This document shows positions 51,928-60,296 of a stretch of 64,000 nt of DNA, one piece after another; within the stretch, counting starts at the first letter, position 1; each line of letters starts with the position of its first letter. A program made the translations under genes and the position numbers. The stretch is from Hoeflea sp. Its GTDB lineage: Bacteria > Pseudomonadota > Alphaproteobacteria > Rhizobiales > Rhizobiaceae. Below the pieces are notes generated by a model that was not told the DNA's origin, ran no database searches, and saw only the letters and a list, made by a program, of their open reading frames with translations. Where the stretch lies: positions 1,090,247-1,154,246 of the forward strand of contig JACKJT010000002.1 of assembly GCA_020637795.1 (NCBI GenBank), read 5' to 3'.

Positions 51928-52721
51928 GCATTTTCTCCAGAACCTGTGCGGGCCGGCACAAGCGCCAGCACCCGAAGCGGGCTGCCGGTCCCGCCCTTGA
52001 TCTTCAGCGGCGGCGCGATCAGCATCGCGCCGGTGGGCGGCAGCCGATCGAGATTGGAAAGACACTGCAGCCCGTATTTCCCGGCCCCATGCAGCAGATA
52101 GTGGGCCGGATAGGGCGGCACGTAATGCGCCCCCTGCCCCGCGTCGGTGCCCACCGTCTCGGTGCCGAAGCCGCGGATGTTGCGGGCAAGCAGCTTCTCG
52201 ATCGCGGCGGGCGTCGGTCCGGGCGAATGCGGCCCATCGTCCGCCATGTTGAGATAGTCGGCGCCGCGCCGTTTCGACCAGTCGGTGCGCATCAACACCC
52301 AGCTGTCAGCCGGAATCGAACCATGCTCGGCCTCCCAGGCAACGATGATTTCCGGCGTCAGCTCGAAATCATCATTGCGCGCAGCACCTTCGGAACAATC
52401 GATCACCACCACCGGCCCGACGAAGACCGAGGGATCGATTTCATCGACGGCGCCATTGGCGACATCGCGGCCCGAGACCCAGTGGATCGGCGCGTCGAAA
52501 TGCGTGCCGGTGTGCTCGTTCATCGAGATGTTGTGCCATTTCCAGGCCGGCCCGCGGCCGTCATAGGCCGAGACTTCCTCCATCCGGAATCGGGCGCACT
52601 GGCCGAACTCCGGCGGCAGCACGATCACCGGAAAATCCGGATCCAGCGTGTGGGTCAGGTCGACAATTTCAACAGAGCCGTCAGCCAGCGCCGCGGCAAG
52701 TCCGTCAAGTGGATTGGTCAT
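51924..52721 (-). CDS. Cyclase-family metal hydrolase, isatin hydrolase-like
   Basis: Predicted metal-dependent amide hydrolase of 265 residues. The motif HTGTHFDAPIHW supplies His70, His74, Asp76 and His80. The whole N-terminal region (IVDLTHTLDPDFPVIVLPPEFGQCARFRMEEVSAYD) strongly resembles, from memory, bacterial isatin hydrolase, which opens isatin to isatinate with manganese. Kynurenine formamidase is a more distant family member. Placed in an operon with a Rieske dioxygenase and CoA enzymes, isatin is the favoured substrate. The ATG overlaps the preceding TGA by one base. Confidence 0.8.
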   Translation of the reverse strand: MTNPLDGLAAALADGSVEIVDLTHTLDPDFPVIVLPPEFGQCARFRMEEVSAYDGRGPAWKWHNISMNEHTGTHFDAPIHWVSGRDVANGAVDEIDPSVFVGPVVVIDCSEGAARNDDFELTPEIIVAWEAEHGSIPADSWVLMRTDWSKRRGADYLNMADDGPHSPGPTPAAIEKLLARNIRGFGTETVGTDAGQGAHYVPPYPAHYLLHGAGKYGLQCLSNLDRLPPTGAMLIAPPLKIKGGTGSPLRVLALVPARTGSGENA

Positions 52722-53965
52722 CAGCCCCCTCCCGCAAGTTCGCGTTCCAGAACCTTGGGATCCCGCCGCCAGCGCTCCTCCAGATCCCTGGCGACATCGC
52801 CGCAGAACACATCCTCAAGCCCTTCGCACAGGCCTTCGACGATGGATTTGGCCAGAGCCTTCGGCGCCACTTTCGGTGGCGGCAGCGGCTGGTGCCATTC
52901 GTCATCGGTCGGCCCGGTAAAGACATTGATCATCCTCAGACCCGAGCTTGCGAACTCGGCCCTCAGCGTCTGGCTGATCGACAGCGCGGCCGCCTGGCTC
53001 GCCGAGAACGCGCCATAGTGCGGGTCAGCCGAAAGGGCATGCACCGAGAGGACGTTGACGAAGGCGACCGCCGAGTTGACCCCGTCGGCCGTGCGCGACG
53101 CCATGCCCGGCCCGAAGGCCTGCGCCAGCCGCATCAGCCCCAACGCGTTGATCTCGAATTCCTCGCGCGCAAACACCGTGTCCGAGCCCAGCACGCCGCC
53201 GGGCCGCACATGCCGCGCGGTGTTGATCAGGATGTCGGTCTTGCCGCCGATCTCCGCCGCCAGCTTCTTCACCGACGAGGGATCGGAGACATCGAGCGGC
53301 AACACCGAAACCTTGTCCAAAGCGGCAATTGCCGCATGATCGGAGCCGCGCCGCCAGCTTTCGGATTCCCCGACGAAGACCTGCGCGGCGCCCGCCTTGA
53401 GCAGCGCCTCGATCAGCGGCTGTGCCACAGGCGACCTGATGTCGGTGATCAGCACCCGCCGGTGTTTCGGATGCGCGGTGAGCTCGCGCAATTGCGGATC
53501 GTCCTCCATGTCGGGACTCCTTTCCTGCGGCAGAGCGATCATCACGCCCTGTCCGGCCTTGTCGAGCTTGAGATCCATGCGAATTGGGTCGCCACGTTTC
53601 ACGTCGCCATGCAGATGGCACAGCACCGTCGGCCCGGCGGACAGCCGCACCAGGCCGGAGCGCCACGGCAGCCTCTCGCGGTAATAGGGATCGGGCGAGG
53701 CGTGAATGCGGGTCTCGGCGATCACCGTTCCGTCCCGCGCCGTCTCGCGCCAGGCAAGATCGACCGAAAGGCAGGAACCGCAGGCATCGCGCGGCGGATA
53801 CTGGACAGCGCCGCATTCCTCGCAGTGCTGCAGCATAAACGCTCCGCGCGCCGCGGCAGACGTCAGCCCCAACGCCGCCCGCGAGCGCATTTGCGGCGGC
53901 AGTGTCGGCACCATCTGGCGCAGTTGCGGGTTTTTCTTTTTCGGCGGCAGAAGCTTGTCGGTCAT
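52721..53965 (-). CDS. DUF35 (zinc ribbon/OB-fold) fused to degenerate SDR domain
   Basis: Two-domain protein of 414 residues. Residues 40-160 are a DUF35-type zinc ribbon (Cys48, Cys51, Cys62, Cys65) plus OB fold that binds acyl-CoA in partners of thiolase-like enzymes. Residues 168-385 are SDR-like, but the Gly-rich cofactor motif reads TDIRSPVAQ and the YSASK motif reads FSASQ (Phe320, Gln324), so it should be catalytically dead. ATG 53965 overlaps the thiolase-fold gene stop (ATGA). By analogy with the ChsH2-DUF35/Ltp2 steroid aldolase it likely forms a retro-aldolase with that neighbour. Confidence 0.8.
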   Translation of the reverse strand: MTDKLLPPKKKNPQLRQMVPTLPPQMRSRAALGLTSAAARGAFMLQHCEECGAVQYPPRDACGSCLSVDLAWRETARDGTVIAETRIHASPDPYYRERLPWRSGLVRLSAGPTVLCHLHGDVKRGDPIRMDLKLDKAGQGVMIALPQERSPDMEDDPQLRELTAHPKHRRVLITDIRSPVAQPLIEALLKAGAAQVFVGESESWRRGSDHAAIAALDKVSVLPLDVSDPSSVKKLAAEIGGKTDILINTARHVRPGGVLGSDTVFAREEFEINALGLMRLAQAFGPGMASRTADGVNSAVAFVNVLSVHALSADPHYGAFSASQAAALSISQTLRAEFASSGLRMINVFTGPTDDEWHQPLPPPKVAPKALAKSIVEGLCEGLEDVFCGDVARDLEERWRRDPKVLERELAGGG

Positions 53966-55131
53966 GCGCCACCCCCGGTCAGGATAGCCGCCGATGAACA
54001 CAGGCCCCGGTCGTAATTGATCATCCCGAACCCCGACACCATCGCGGTCCGGGCCTTGGCAACCTGCGTGCCGCCGGCCTGCCCGGTCACCTGCCTTATC
54101 GCCTCGACCAGCCCGAGATAACCGCCCGCAGCGCCCGCTTGGCCGGCAGACAGCTGTCCGCCCGAGGTGTTATGCGGAAAGTCGCCGGTGATCGTCAGGT
54201 CGTGTTCGCGCACGAACCGCGCTCCCTCGCCCTTGGCGCAAAACCCCAGATCCTCGAACTGCATCATCGAGATAACCGGGTAGTCGTCATAGGTCTGCAG
54301 CAGATCGATGGCTTCAGGCCCGCAGCCCGCCATCTCGTAGAGTTCGTCGATATCCATCGCCCAGCCGCCGCGCAGCTGCACCGGGTCCTCGGGAAAGGCG
54401 TTGTGGCGCTCGATTGTCCCTGATATCCGGGCATAGGCAAGACCGCGCTTCTGCGCCTCGTCCTCGCGCATCACCAGGAAGCCCTCGGCGCCTGCGCAGG
54501 GCATGACGCAATCGAACAGCCCGAACGGCTCGGAAATCGGCCGGGCGGAGAGATATTGCTCGAGCGTCAGCGGCGATTTCATGATGGCGTTCGGATAGGC
54601 AAGCGCGTTAGTACGCTGAGCCACCGCGATGCGGCCGAAATCCTCGCGCGTTACCCCGTACTCGGCCATGTAGGCGTCGGCGATCAGCGCGAAACTGGCA
54701 TTCGGCCCACCCGAACCATAGGGATAGGAGGCATCCATGGCAAAGCGCGAGAACGACGACAGCAGCTGCCGGAAACTGTCGATCCGGTTGGCGTCGCCGG
54801 CAATGCAGGCAACCACGTCGACGTCACCCGCCTGTACCGCGCGCGCCGCCCGCCTGAGCGCCACCACCCCGCTGGCGCCGCCCATCGGAATGCTGTCGAG
54901 CCATCGCGGGCTCACTCCAAGATGCTGTGTCAGCCCCACCGGCGTGTCGGGAAACAGCGTGAAGCTGGAGACCGAGAACCCGTCGAGCTCGCGCGGCGCA
55001 AGGCCTGCAACATCGAGTGTCTGTTTGAGCGCGCGGGCGATCCACCAGTGCGCGGTTTCCTGCGAATAGCGGACATAGGGCACCGAGACAGGCGCGGTCA
55101 GCACCACCCCGTCGTAAGTCTGCCGCTTCAC
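53962..55131 (-). CDS. Thiolase-fold protein (SCP-x/lipid-transfer type) lacking the usual nucleophilic Cys
   Basis: Protein of 389 residues with thiolase architecture, e.g. VQAGDVDVVACIAGDANR, YGVTREDFGRIAVAQRTNALAYPNA and HNTSGGQLSAGQAGAAGG. The site where degradative thiolases carry Cys (x-Cys-Ala-Ser-Gly) reads GGASG here (Gly85), so thiolytic chemistry is unlikely. Ltp2-like members act as aldolases with a DUF35 partner, and such a partner is the next gene. GTG 55131 overlaps the ligase stop (GTGA). Proposed role: retro-aldol release of acetyl-CoA. Confidence 0.82.
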   Translation of the reverse strand: MKRQTYDGVVLTAPVSVPYVRYSQETAHWWIARALKQTLDVAGLAPRELDGFSVSSFTLFPDTPVGLTQHLGVSPRWLDSIPMGGASGVVALRRAARAVQAGDVDVVACIAGDANRIDSFRQLLSSFSRFAMDASYPYGSGGPNASFALIADAYMAEYGVTREDFGRIAVAQRTNALAYPNAIMKSPLTLEQYLSARPISEPFGLFDCVMPCAGAEGFLVMREDEAQKRGLAYARISGTIERHNAFPEDPVQLRGGWAMDIDELYEMAGCGPEAIDLLQTYDDYPVISMMQFEDLGFCAKGEGARFVREHDLTITGDFPHNTSGGQLSAGQAGAAGGYLGLVEAIRQVTGQAGGTQVAKARTAMVSGFGMINYDRGLCSSAAILTGGGA

Positions 55132-56771
55132 GCTGCCGTCCGCTTCTTCATGGCGCGAGTGTCCACCGTTGCAGCGTCCTGCACAAGCCTGTCCGCCAGT
55201 TCCTTGAGCTCACGGCGCTGGATCTTCTGCGTCGATGTCAGCGGCAGCGCGTCGACAAAGGCGACATAGCCCGGCGCCTTGTAGTAGGCGAGCTGCCCCA
55301 GGCACCAGCCGACAATCTCGAGAGCCAGCGCCTCGTCCGGCTCGCCGTCCACCTTCAGGCAGGCAAACACCTCGTCGCCGCGAACCGGATCGGCGACAGC
55401 TGCGACCGCGGCGGCCTTGACCGCCGGGTGCCGCATCAGCGCCGATTCCACTTCGACCGCGGCGATGTTCTCGCCCGATCGCCGGATCACGTTCTTCTTC
55501 CGGTCGACAAAGAACATCGAGCCGTCGGCTTCGCGGCGGACAATGTCGCCGGTGTGAAACCAGCCGTCTGCCCAGGCTTCATCGGTGGCTTCCGGGTTCT
55601 TGAAATAACCGGCGAAGAAGCCGCGGCGCGGGTCGTTGCCTGTCCGGCGCACCAGCAACTCGCCAGGACCGTTTTGGGTGACCTTCCCGTCTGCATCGAC
55701 GATCCGCACTTCGAGCTCCGGCCCGGGCTTGCCTAGGCAGCTCTCGCCCACCCGCCGCGGCAGCTGGTTGGCGCAGATCACGGCGCCCGCGCCTGTTTCC
55801 GTCATCGCCCAGGCCTCGACCAGCGGAAAACCGAAGCGCGCCTCGAAGCCCGCATGAAGTTTCGGATCGACGCCGGCGCCGAACCCGAACCGCACCGCGT
55901 GATTTCGATCCTCCGGGCTTTCGGGCGCACCCATCAGCATCGACGGCATGACGCCGAGATAGTGCAGGCACGTCGCCCCGCTTTCGCGCACGCTGCGCCA
56001 CCAGCTCGAAGGATGAAACCGGTCGAGTACGGTCAGGCAACCGCCAACCGCGACCATTGCCATTAAGGAATAGGCCATGGCGTTCATGTGAAAGATCGGC
56101 AGCGGCGTGATCATCCGCTCGCCATCGGTGGCAAGCGCGCAAAGCCCCCCGGCATTGGCATACCAGCGCCCGGCCTCGAGAAAATAGGTATTGGTCAGGA
56201 TGCAACCCTTGGGGCTGCCTGTGGTGCCGGAGGTGTAGAGCAGTGCCGCTTCCATCTCCTCGCCACCCAGCGCCTCGCCGGTCTCGTCTGCTCTGAGCGC
56301 AACCGGTCCCGCTGTTCCGGGCTGTGGCACGGCATCGCCAGCCGCGATCACCGGAACCGAAAGCCCGGCTTCCGCTGCCGCGGCTGCGAGACCGTCGCAA
56401 CGGTTCGCAAGCGCGACGATCAGCGAGGGCTCGGAATGACCCGCCATGTAGGTGAGTTCTGAATGCCTGAGATCCGGATTGACCGGCACCACCGAGGCGC
56501 CGATCCGGTTGAGCGCCAGCAGCCAGAAGAAGAACTGCGGCCGGTTTTCCAGAAGCAGCATGACCCGGAAACCGGGACCATAGCCTTTCTGCTGCAGCGC
56601 TGCCGCCAGTTCCGTGACCTGTTCCTGCACCTGCCGGTAGCTCGTCTCGCCCGGCTCTATGCCATAGATCTCGGCGGTTTCGGCCATGACATTGAACAGC
56701 GGACGGTCCGGATAAAGCCCGGCAGTGGCGGCAAAGGCCTGCCAGATGGTCTGGGTCCCCGGCTCGATCAT
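55128..56771 (-). CDS. AMP-dependent acyl-CoA ligase (class I adenylate-forming)
   Basis: Activates a carboxylic acid through an acyl-adenylate to its CoA thioester. The 547-residue protein has the ATP loop LLYTSGTTGSPKG, the A5-type region AWAMTETGAG, and GDIVRREADGSMFFVDRKKNVIRRSGENIAAVEVE with the hinge and Gly-rich motifs, then the C-terminal Lys-containing segment LPLTSTQKIQRREL. ATG 56771 overlaps the dioxygenase beta stop (ATGA). Substrate prediction: the aromatic acetic acid produced by the oxygenase, such as dioxindole-3-acetate. Confidence 0.9.
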   Translation of the reverse strand: MIEPGTQTIWQAFAATAGLYPDRPLFNVMAETAEIYGIEPGETSYRQVQEQVTELAAALQQKGYGPGFRVMLLLENRPQFFFWLLALNRIGASVVPVNPDLRHSELTYMAGHSEPSLIVALANRCDGLAAAAAEAGLSVPVIAAGDAVPQPGTAGPVALRADETGEALGGEEMEAALLYTSGTTGSPKGCILTNTYFLEAGRWYANAGGLCALATDGERMITPLPIFHMNAMAYSLMAMVAVGGCLTVLDRFHPSSWWRSVRESGATCLHYLGVMPSMLMGAPESPEDRNHAVRFGFGAGVDPKLHAGFEARFGFPLVEAWAMTETGAGAVICANQLPRRVGESCLGKPGPELEVRIVDADGKVTQNGPGELLVRRTGNDPRRGFFAGYFKNPEATDEAWADGWFHTGDIVRREADGSMFFVDRKKNVIRRSGENIAAVEVESALMRHPAVKAAAVAAVADPVRGDEVFACLKVDGEPDEALALEIVGWCLGQLAYYKAPGYVAFVDALPLTSTQKIQRRELKELADRLVQDAATVDTRAMKKRTAA

Positions 56772-57247
56772 GGCAGCAGCTGGATATTGCGGAACGCAGC
56801 ATCGCAATTGAGGATGTCGACCCGCTTGTTGGCGATCCTGAGCTTGCCATCGGCCAGCGCCAGATCGTGCCGCACCGTCAGCGCCAGCAGGAACTGCTCG
56901 TCAAGCCGGGTCTCGACATAATGCATGAAGGTCTTGGTCACGAAGGTTCCCGCGGCCTCGTCCATTTCGTCGACGAACGGACGCTGGAGGACGTGATGAC
57001 ACCGGCTCTTGGGCTTTTGCGAGAAGGTCCGCGCACCGTTGAGGCGCTCGACCCGCAATTTCAGCATGAACAGGTCCTCGTACATCAGCGAGGTGACATT
57101 GATCGGATCGGTCTGGTTGTAGTCAAGCGGCATCCAGTAGTGGCCATCCTTGAGCCACAGCGCGAGCCATTCGTCGTAGCGCCCTTCATCGAGCATGCGC
57201 GCTTCATCGTAGATGAAGTCGATCAGCTGGTCCTTGGAAACACTCAT
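56768..57247 (-). CDS. Ring-hydroxylating dioxygenase, beta subunit
   Basis: Small subunit of an alpha3-beta3 Rieske oxygenase, 159 residues, SnoaL/NTF2-like fold: QLIDFIYDEARMLDEGRYDEWLALWLKDGHYWMPLDYNQTDP is the standard beta-subunit start, and HHVLQRPFVDEMDEAAGTFVTKTFMHYVETRLDEQFLLALTVRHDL follows. It is structural, with no metal site. The ATG overlaps the alpha stop (ATGA). Its presence places the enzyme with two-subunit aromatic-acid dioxygenases rather than with monooxygenase-type demethylases. Confidence 0.93.
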   Translation of the reverse strand: MSVSKDQLIDFIYDEARMLDEGRYDEWLALWLKDGHYWMPLDYNQTDPINVTSLMYEDLFMLKLRVERLNGARTFSQKPKSRCHHVLQRPFVDEMDEAAGTFVTKTFMHYVETRLDEQFLLALTVRHDLALADGKLRIANKRVDILNCDAAFRNIQLLP

Positions 57248-58587
57248 TCCGCAGCCTCCCGGACATCGTCCATGTCACAGGTCATGAACTTGACCCAGGC
57301 GTCGAACTGGTTGCGCATCTGCCGCTCGGTGGTGCCGTTCTCGACCTTTTCCTGTGTGAAATCCTCGTCCTCCTCGTAGAGGCGCTGGATGTTGACCCAC
57401 TCAAGCCCATTGGAGTGCAGCCCCTCCTGGGCCCGCTCGTACATTTCGAGATCATCATGCCCGACGATGGAGGTGGGCGCGTTGATCATGCGGTTGTACA
57501 TCGCGGTGCGCGCCGTCAGCTGCTCGGGCCCGTCGACGAGGCGATAGATGTAGCTTTCCACCAGCGTCTTGTCAGCGGCCAACGGAATGAACACGCGCAG
57601 CTGCTGGATCGGCCCCTTGATCATGATGTTGGGGAAATACACCGTGTTGTGGCGGTTTTCATTGAGGATCGCCTTGGCCTTCTCCTCGCCATAGGCCTCG
57701 ACCATCTTCTCCATGTATCCCGGGATCGCCGAGTAGTTGGAGTGGATCGAATGGTGCACCCCGGTATGGCCATGCCCGTTCGGCCAGGTCCGGATTCCCA
57801 TGTTCTCGAAGAATTCGTAGGGCGACATGAACGGCGCGATGATTTCCATGGCCGGCGGCAGCGGGGTGCCTTCCGGCATGTCGAGCTCTTCCCAGAGTTT
57901 GACCGCGGTACCGGCCGAACTCTCGTGCGCCACCATCGGATGACAGGTATCGGTCTGGTTCTCGACCAGCATTTTCCAGTTGCAGTGATGCATGTACCGG
58001 AGCGGCGGCCCGGCGACCTCGAGCCTGCCAGCGGGCGAGCGATCAACCATGTTGTCGATCGAGGACAGCGACCCGTCAAAGAAATCCTCGAACGAGATCC
58101 CTTCCTCGGCCAGCCGGCAGAAGATGAAGCCGCGGTAGTTTCTGACCTCGCCGACGGCCCGCATGCCCTTGCCGTTGTCGCTGTTTTCAAAGCCCGTGTT
58201 CTCGTATCCCTTCTTCAGCGGGATCGCCAGCAGGCAGCCGTCGGTCTTGAACGACCAGGCATGATAGGGACAGCGGAAGAACTTGCCGGTGTTGCCGGCC
58301 CGGTCGATGACGATCTTCGTGCCCTTGTGCGGGCAGCGGTTGTGCAGCACATGCACCTCGCCGTCACTGTGGCGAACCTGGATCACCGGCTGGTCACCCA
58401 CTTGCGTGGAGAAATAGTCGCCCTTGTTGGGCGTCTGGCTTTCATGCCCGACAAACACCCACGCATTTGCAAACAGGTGCTTCATTTCGAGCTTGTAGAT
58501 TTCCGGATCGATGTAGACATCCCGGTGCACTTCATTGCCCCGGAACAACGCCTTGATCGCAGCCGGATTGTCTGCATAGCGGCCCAT
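57244..58587 (-). CDS. Rieske ring-hydroxylating dioxygenase, alpha subunit
   Basis: Catalytic subunit of 447 residues, inserting both atoms of oxygen into an aromatic or indolic ring. The Rieske [2Fe-2S] ligands are Cys85/His87 (NRCPHKG) and Cys106/His109 (RCPYHAW). The bridging Asp213 and mononuclear iron ligands His216 and His221 lie in NQTDTCHPMVAHES. ATG 58587 has AGGGAGG upstream. The reductase gene ends 11 bp before it. Context (ligase, aldolase-like pair, isatin-hydrolase-like enzyme, MarR) suggests indole-3-acetate, as in iad systems; the substrate is not provable from sequence alone. Confidence 0.92.
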   Translation of the reverse strand: MGRYADNPAAIKALFRGNEVHRDVYIDPEIYKLEMKHLFANAWVFVGHESQTPNKGDYFSTQVGDQPVIQVRHSDGEVHVLHNRCPHKGTKIVIDRAGNTGKFFRCPYHAWSFKTDGCLLAIPLKKGYENTGFENSDNGKGMRAVGEVRNYRGFIFCRLAEEGISFEDFFDGSLSSIDNMVDRSPAGRLEVAGPPLRYMHHCNWKMLVENQTDTCHPMVAHESSAGTAVKLWEELDMPEGTPLPPAMEIIAPFMSPYEFFENMGIRTWPNGHGHTGVHHSIHSNYSAIPGYMEKMVEAYGEEKAKAILNENRHNTVYFPNIMIKGPIQQLRVFIPLAADKTLVESYIYRLVDGPEQLTARTAMYNRMINAPTSIVGHDDLEMYERAQEGLHSNGLEWVNIQRLYEEDEDFTQEKVENGTTERQMRNQFDAWVKFMTCDMDDVREAAE

Positions 58588-58598
58588 TGAATTCCTCC

Positions 58599-59558
58599 CT
58601 AGAGATCGAGCACGAGGCGGGCGGATTTCGCCCGGCTCACGCAAATCTGCATCACCTTGCCTGCGTCTTTCTCGCTGTCGCTGAGCACCACGTCGCGGTG
58701 ATCCGGCTCGCCCGCGATCACGTCGGCCTGACAGATCCCGCAATCGCCGCGCTGGCAGTCGTAAACGAGTTCGACGCCGCCGGCTTCGAGCACTTCGATG
58801 ATGGTCTTGCCGGGCGGGATCTCGAAGACCTCACCGGTCGAATGCACCTCGACCTCGAAAGCCCTGTCGCCGGACTGCTCGGCGGCGGAGGCAAACAGTT
58901 CGAAATGGATCCGGTCCGGTGTAACGCCTGCCGCCTCCATCGCCGATTTCACCGCCTCGATCATGCCCTTCGGCCCGCAGACATAGACATGCTCTTCCGC
59001 GCCAACGGAGGCGGCCAGCCCGGCTATGTTCAATGCGGTTTCGGGCTTGTCATCGAAATGCAGGACCAGCTGATCGCGAAACGCCTGCTCCAGCTCGTCC
59101 CGGTAGGCCATCGCCGCGCTGGTCCGTCCGGCGTAGTGGAAGCGGAACGGGGTCCCCGCATGCTTGAGCGCGGTTGCCATGCTGATGATCGGTGTGACGC
59201 CGATGCCGCCGGCAATCAGCAGCCCCGGCCGGCCTGCAACCAGCGCAAAATCATTGCCGGGCGGCAGGGCCAGAACCTCGTCACCCGGCGCAAGATCGTG
59301 CATGTAGCGTGACCCGCCGGCGCTCTGCGCCTCGAGCTGGACCGCGAATCGATACCGGTCGACGCCGCTGCCTGGTGACACAGGCTCGAAATCGACGAGC
59401 GAATAGGACCGCTCTCCGGCTGGCAAACTGAACTTGACGTGAGCGCCGGGCGTGTAGCCGGCCAGCGCCCCTCCGTCGCCGCGGACAAACTCCAGCTGCC
59501 GAACGGTTTCCGTCAGCATGCGGGCAGACGCGACTTTCAATTTGACCGGCTCAAGCAC
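58599..59558 (-). CDS. Flavin/[2Fe-2S] oxygenase reductase (phthalate dioxygenase reductase type)
   Basis: Transfers electrons from NAD(P)H to the Rieske oxygenase. The 319-residue product has a flavin domain (ERSYSLVDFEP), an NAD domain (GLLIAGGIGVTPIISM, YVCGPKGM) and a C-terminal plant-type ferredoxin with Cys268, Cys273, Cys276 and Cys306. GTG 59558 is chosen because AAAGGAG lies 9 bp upstream. The in-frame TTG at 59579 precedes that ribosome site and would fall at or before the predicted transcription start. First gene of the eight-gene catabolic operon. Confidence 0.88.
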   Translation of the reverse strand: MLEPVKLKVASARMLTETVRQLEFVRGDGGALAGYTPGAHVKFSLPAGERSYSLVDFEPVSPGSGVDRYRFAVQLEAQSAGGSRYMHDLAPGDEVLALPPGNDFALVAGRPGLLIAGGIGVTPIISMATALKHAGTPFRFHYAGRTSAAMAYRDELEQAFRDQLVLHFDDKPETALNIAGLAASVGAEEHVYVCGPKGMIEAVKSAMEAAGVTPDRIHFELFASAAEQSGDRAFEVEVHSTGEVFEIPPGKTIIEVLEAGGVELVYDCQRGDCGICQADVIAGEPDHRDVVLSDSEKDAGKVMQICVSRAKSARLVLDL

Positions 59559-59578
59559 TTCCGAAATCTCCTTTGCCA

Positions 59579-59610
59579 AGAAACATGAATTTTCATATAA
59601 ATCTTGTCAA
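59579..59610 (-). promoter_or_regulatory. Promoter with MarR-type operator-like element, catabolic operon
   Basis: On the minus strand TTGACA (59605-59610), a 17-bp spacer and CATGTT (59582-59587) form a promoter for the reductase-led operon. The bipartite element TTTATATGA-N5-CATGTTTCT occupies 59579-59601 and recurs in the TRAP promoter at 60221-60243. A 12-bp palindrome ATGAA-TT-TTCAT (59585-59596) lies inside it. Repressor binding here would block the -10 region. Confidence 0.7.
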
Positions 59611-59676
59611 GAGGTTTTTGTTGAAGATAGGCGAGCGGGATGCGATGAAAGCTGCCCCTGAGAGTGCGGAATCCGG

Positions 59677-60192
59677 ATGAGCAAAACAATCGAAGACCCC
59701 AAAGCCCCTTTTGTCCCAAATTACCTGCTCTATCTGCTGGCGGCGGCCAGCGAGGCGGCAAGCGCGCGCTTTCACAGTCACGTTCGCACCCGCGGGCTGC
59801 GGGTGCCCGAGTGGCGCGTCATGGCCTGTCTAACCGACACCGATGGCTCCATGGTCACCGAACTGGCGCGGTACGCCATGATCGAACAATCGCGCCTGAC
59901 TAAGATCATCATCCAGATGGATGCCCGCGGCCTGGTCAGTCGCCGCAGCGATCCGAAGGACGGTCGCCGCGTGCGGGTGTTCCTCACACCGCAGGGGCGG
60001 ACCCTTGCCGATGAGCTGGTCGCGGACGCGAGAGCCCATGAACTGGAATTGCTCAAATCGTTCCAGGGCGGCGATGGCACCGAAATCAAGGACACCTTGC
60101 GCGCATTGATCCGCCATCTCGAATCAGACCAGCCCGACCAGGCCGACGGCACCGCTTCGCTCGCCAGGAACGCCGAAATTGCAGATTCCTGA
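59677..60192 (+). CDS. MarR-family transcriptional regulator
   Basis: Winged-helix repressor of 171 residues; an aromatic-acid-responsive role is typical of the family. The core ALR-type helices (LAAASEAASARFHSHVRTRGLRVPEWRVMACLTDTDGSMVTELARYAMIEQSRLTKIIIQMDARGLVSRRSDPKDGRRVRVFLTPQG) contain the recognition helix and the beta wing with DPKDGRR. It lies between the divergent catabolic operon and the TRAP operon; both carry the same element at their -10 regions. In known iad clusters a MarR protein represses auxin-degradation genes and responds to the auxin. Confidence 0.92.
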   Translation: MSKTIEDPKAPFVPNYLLYLLAAASEAASARFHSHVRTRGLRVPEWRVMACLTDTDGSMVTELARYAMIEQSRLTKIIIQMDARGLVSRRSDPKDGRRVRVFLTPQGRTLADELVADARAHELELLKSFQGGDGTEIKDTLRALIRHLESDQPDQADGTASLARNAEIADS

Positions 60193-60211
60193 AAAAGATG
60201 GATAGATGACA

Positions 60212-60243
60212 TTGCATGTTTTTATATGATATTGCATGTTTCT
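60212..60243 (+). promoter_or_regulatory. Promoter with MarR-type operator-like element, TRAP operon
   Basis: TTGCAT (60212-60217), a 17-bp spacer and CATGTT (60235-60240) match the layout of the divergent catabolic promoter. The bipartite element TTTATATGA-N5-CATGTTTCT lies at 60221-60243, identical in all 18 specified bases to the one at 59579-59601. In addition ATTGCATGTTT is directly repeated at 60211-60221 and 60231-60241, exactly 20 bp apart, two helical turns. Confidence 0.7.
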
Positions 60244-60296
60244 AGCGTCGAGGTCAGAAGATGACAATCTGACCGTCACTCACCGGGAGGAAGTGC

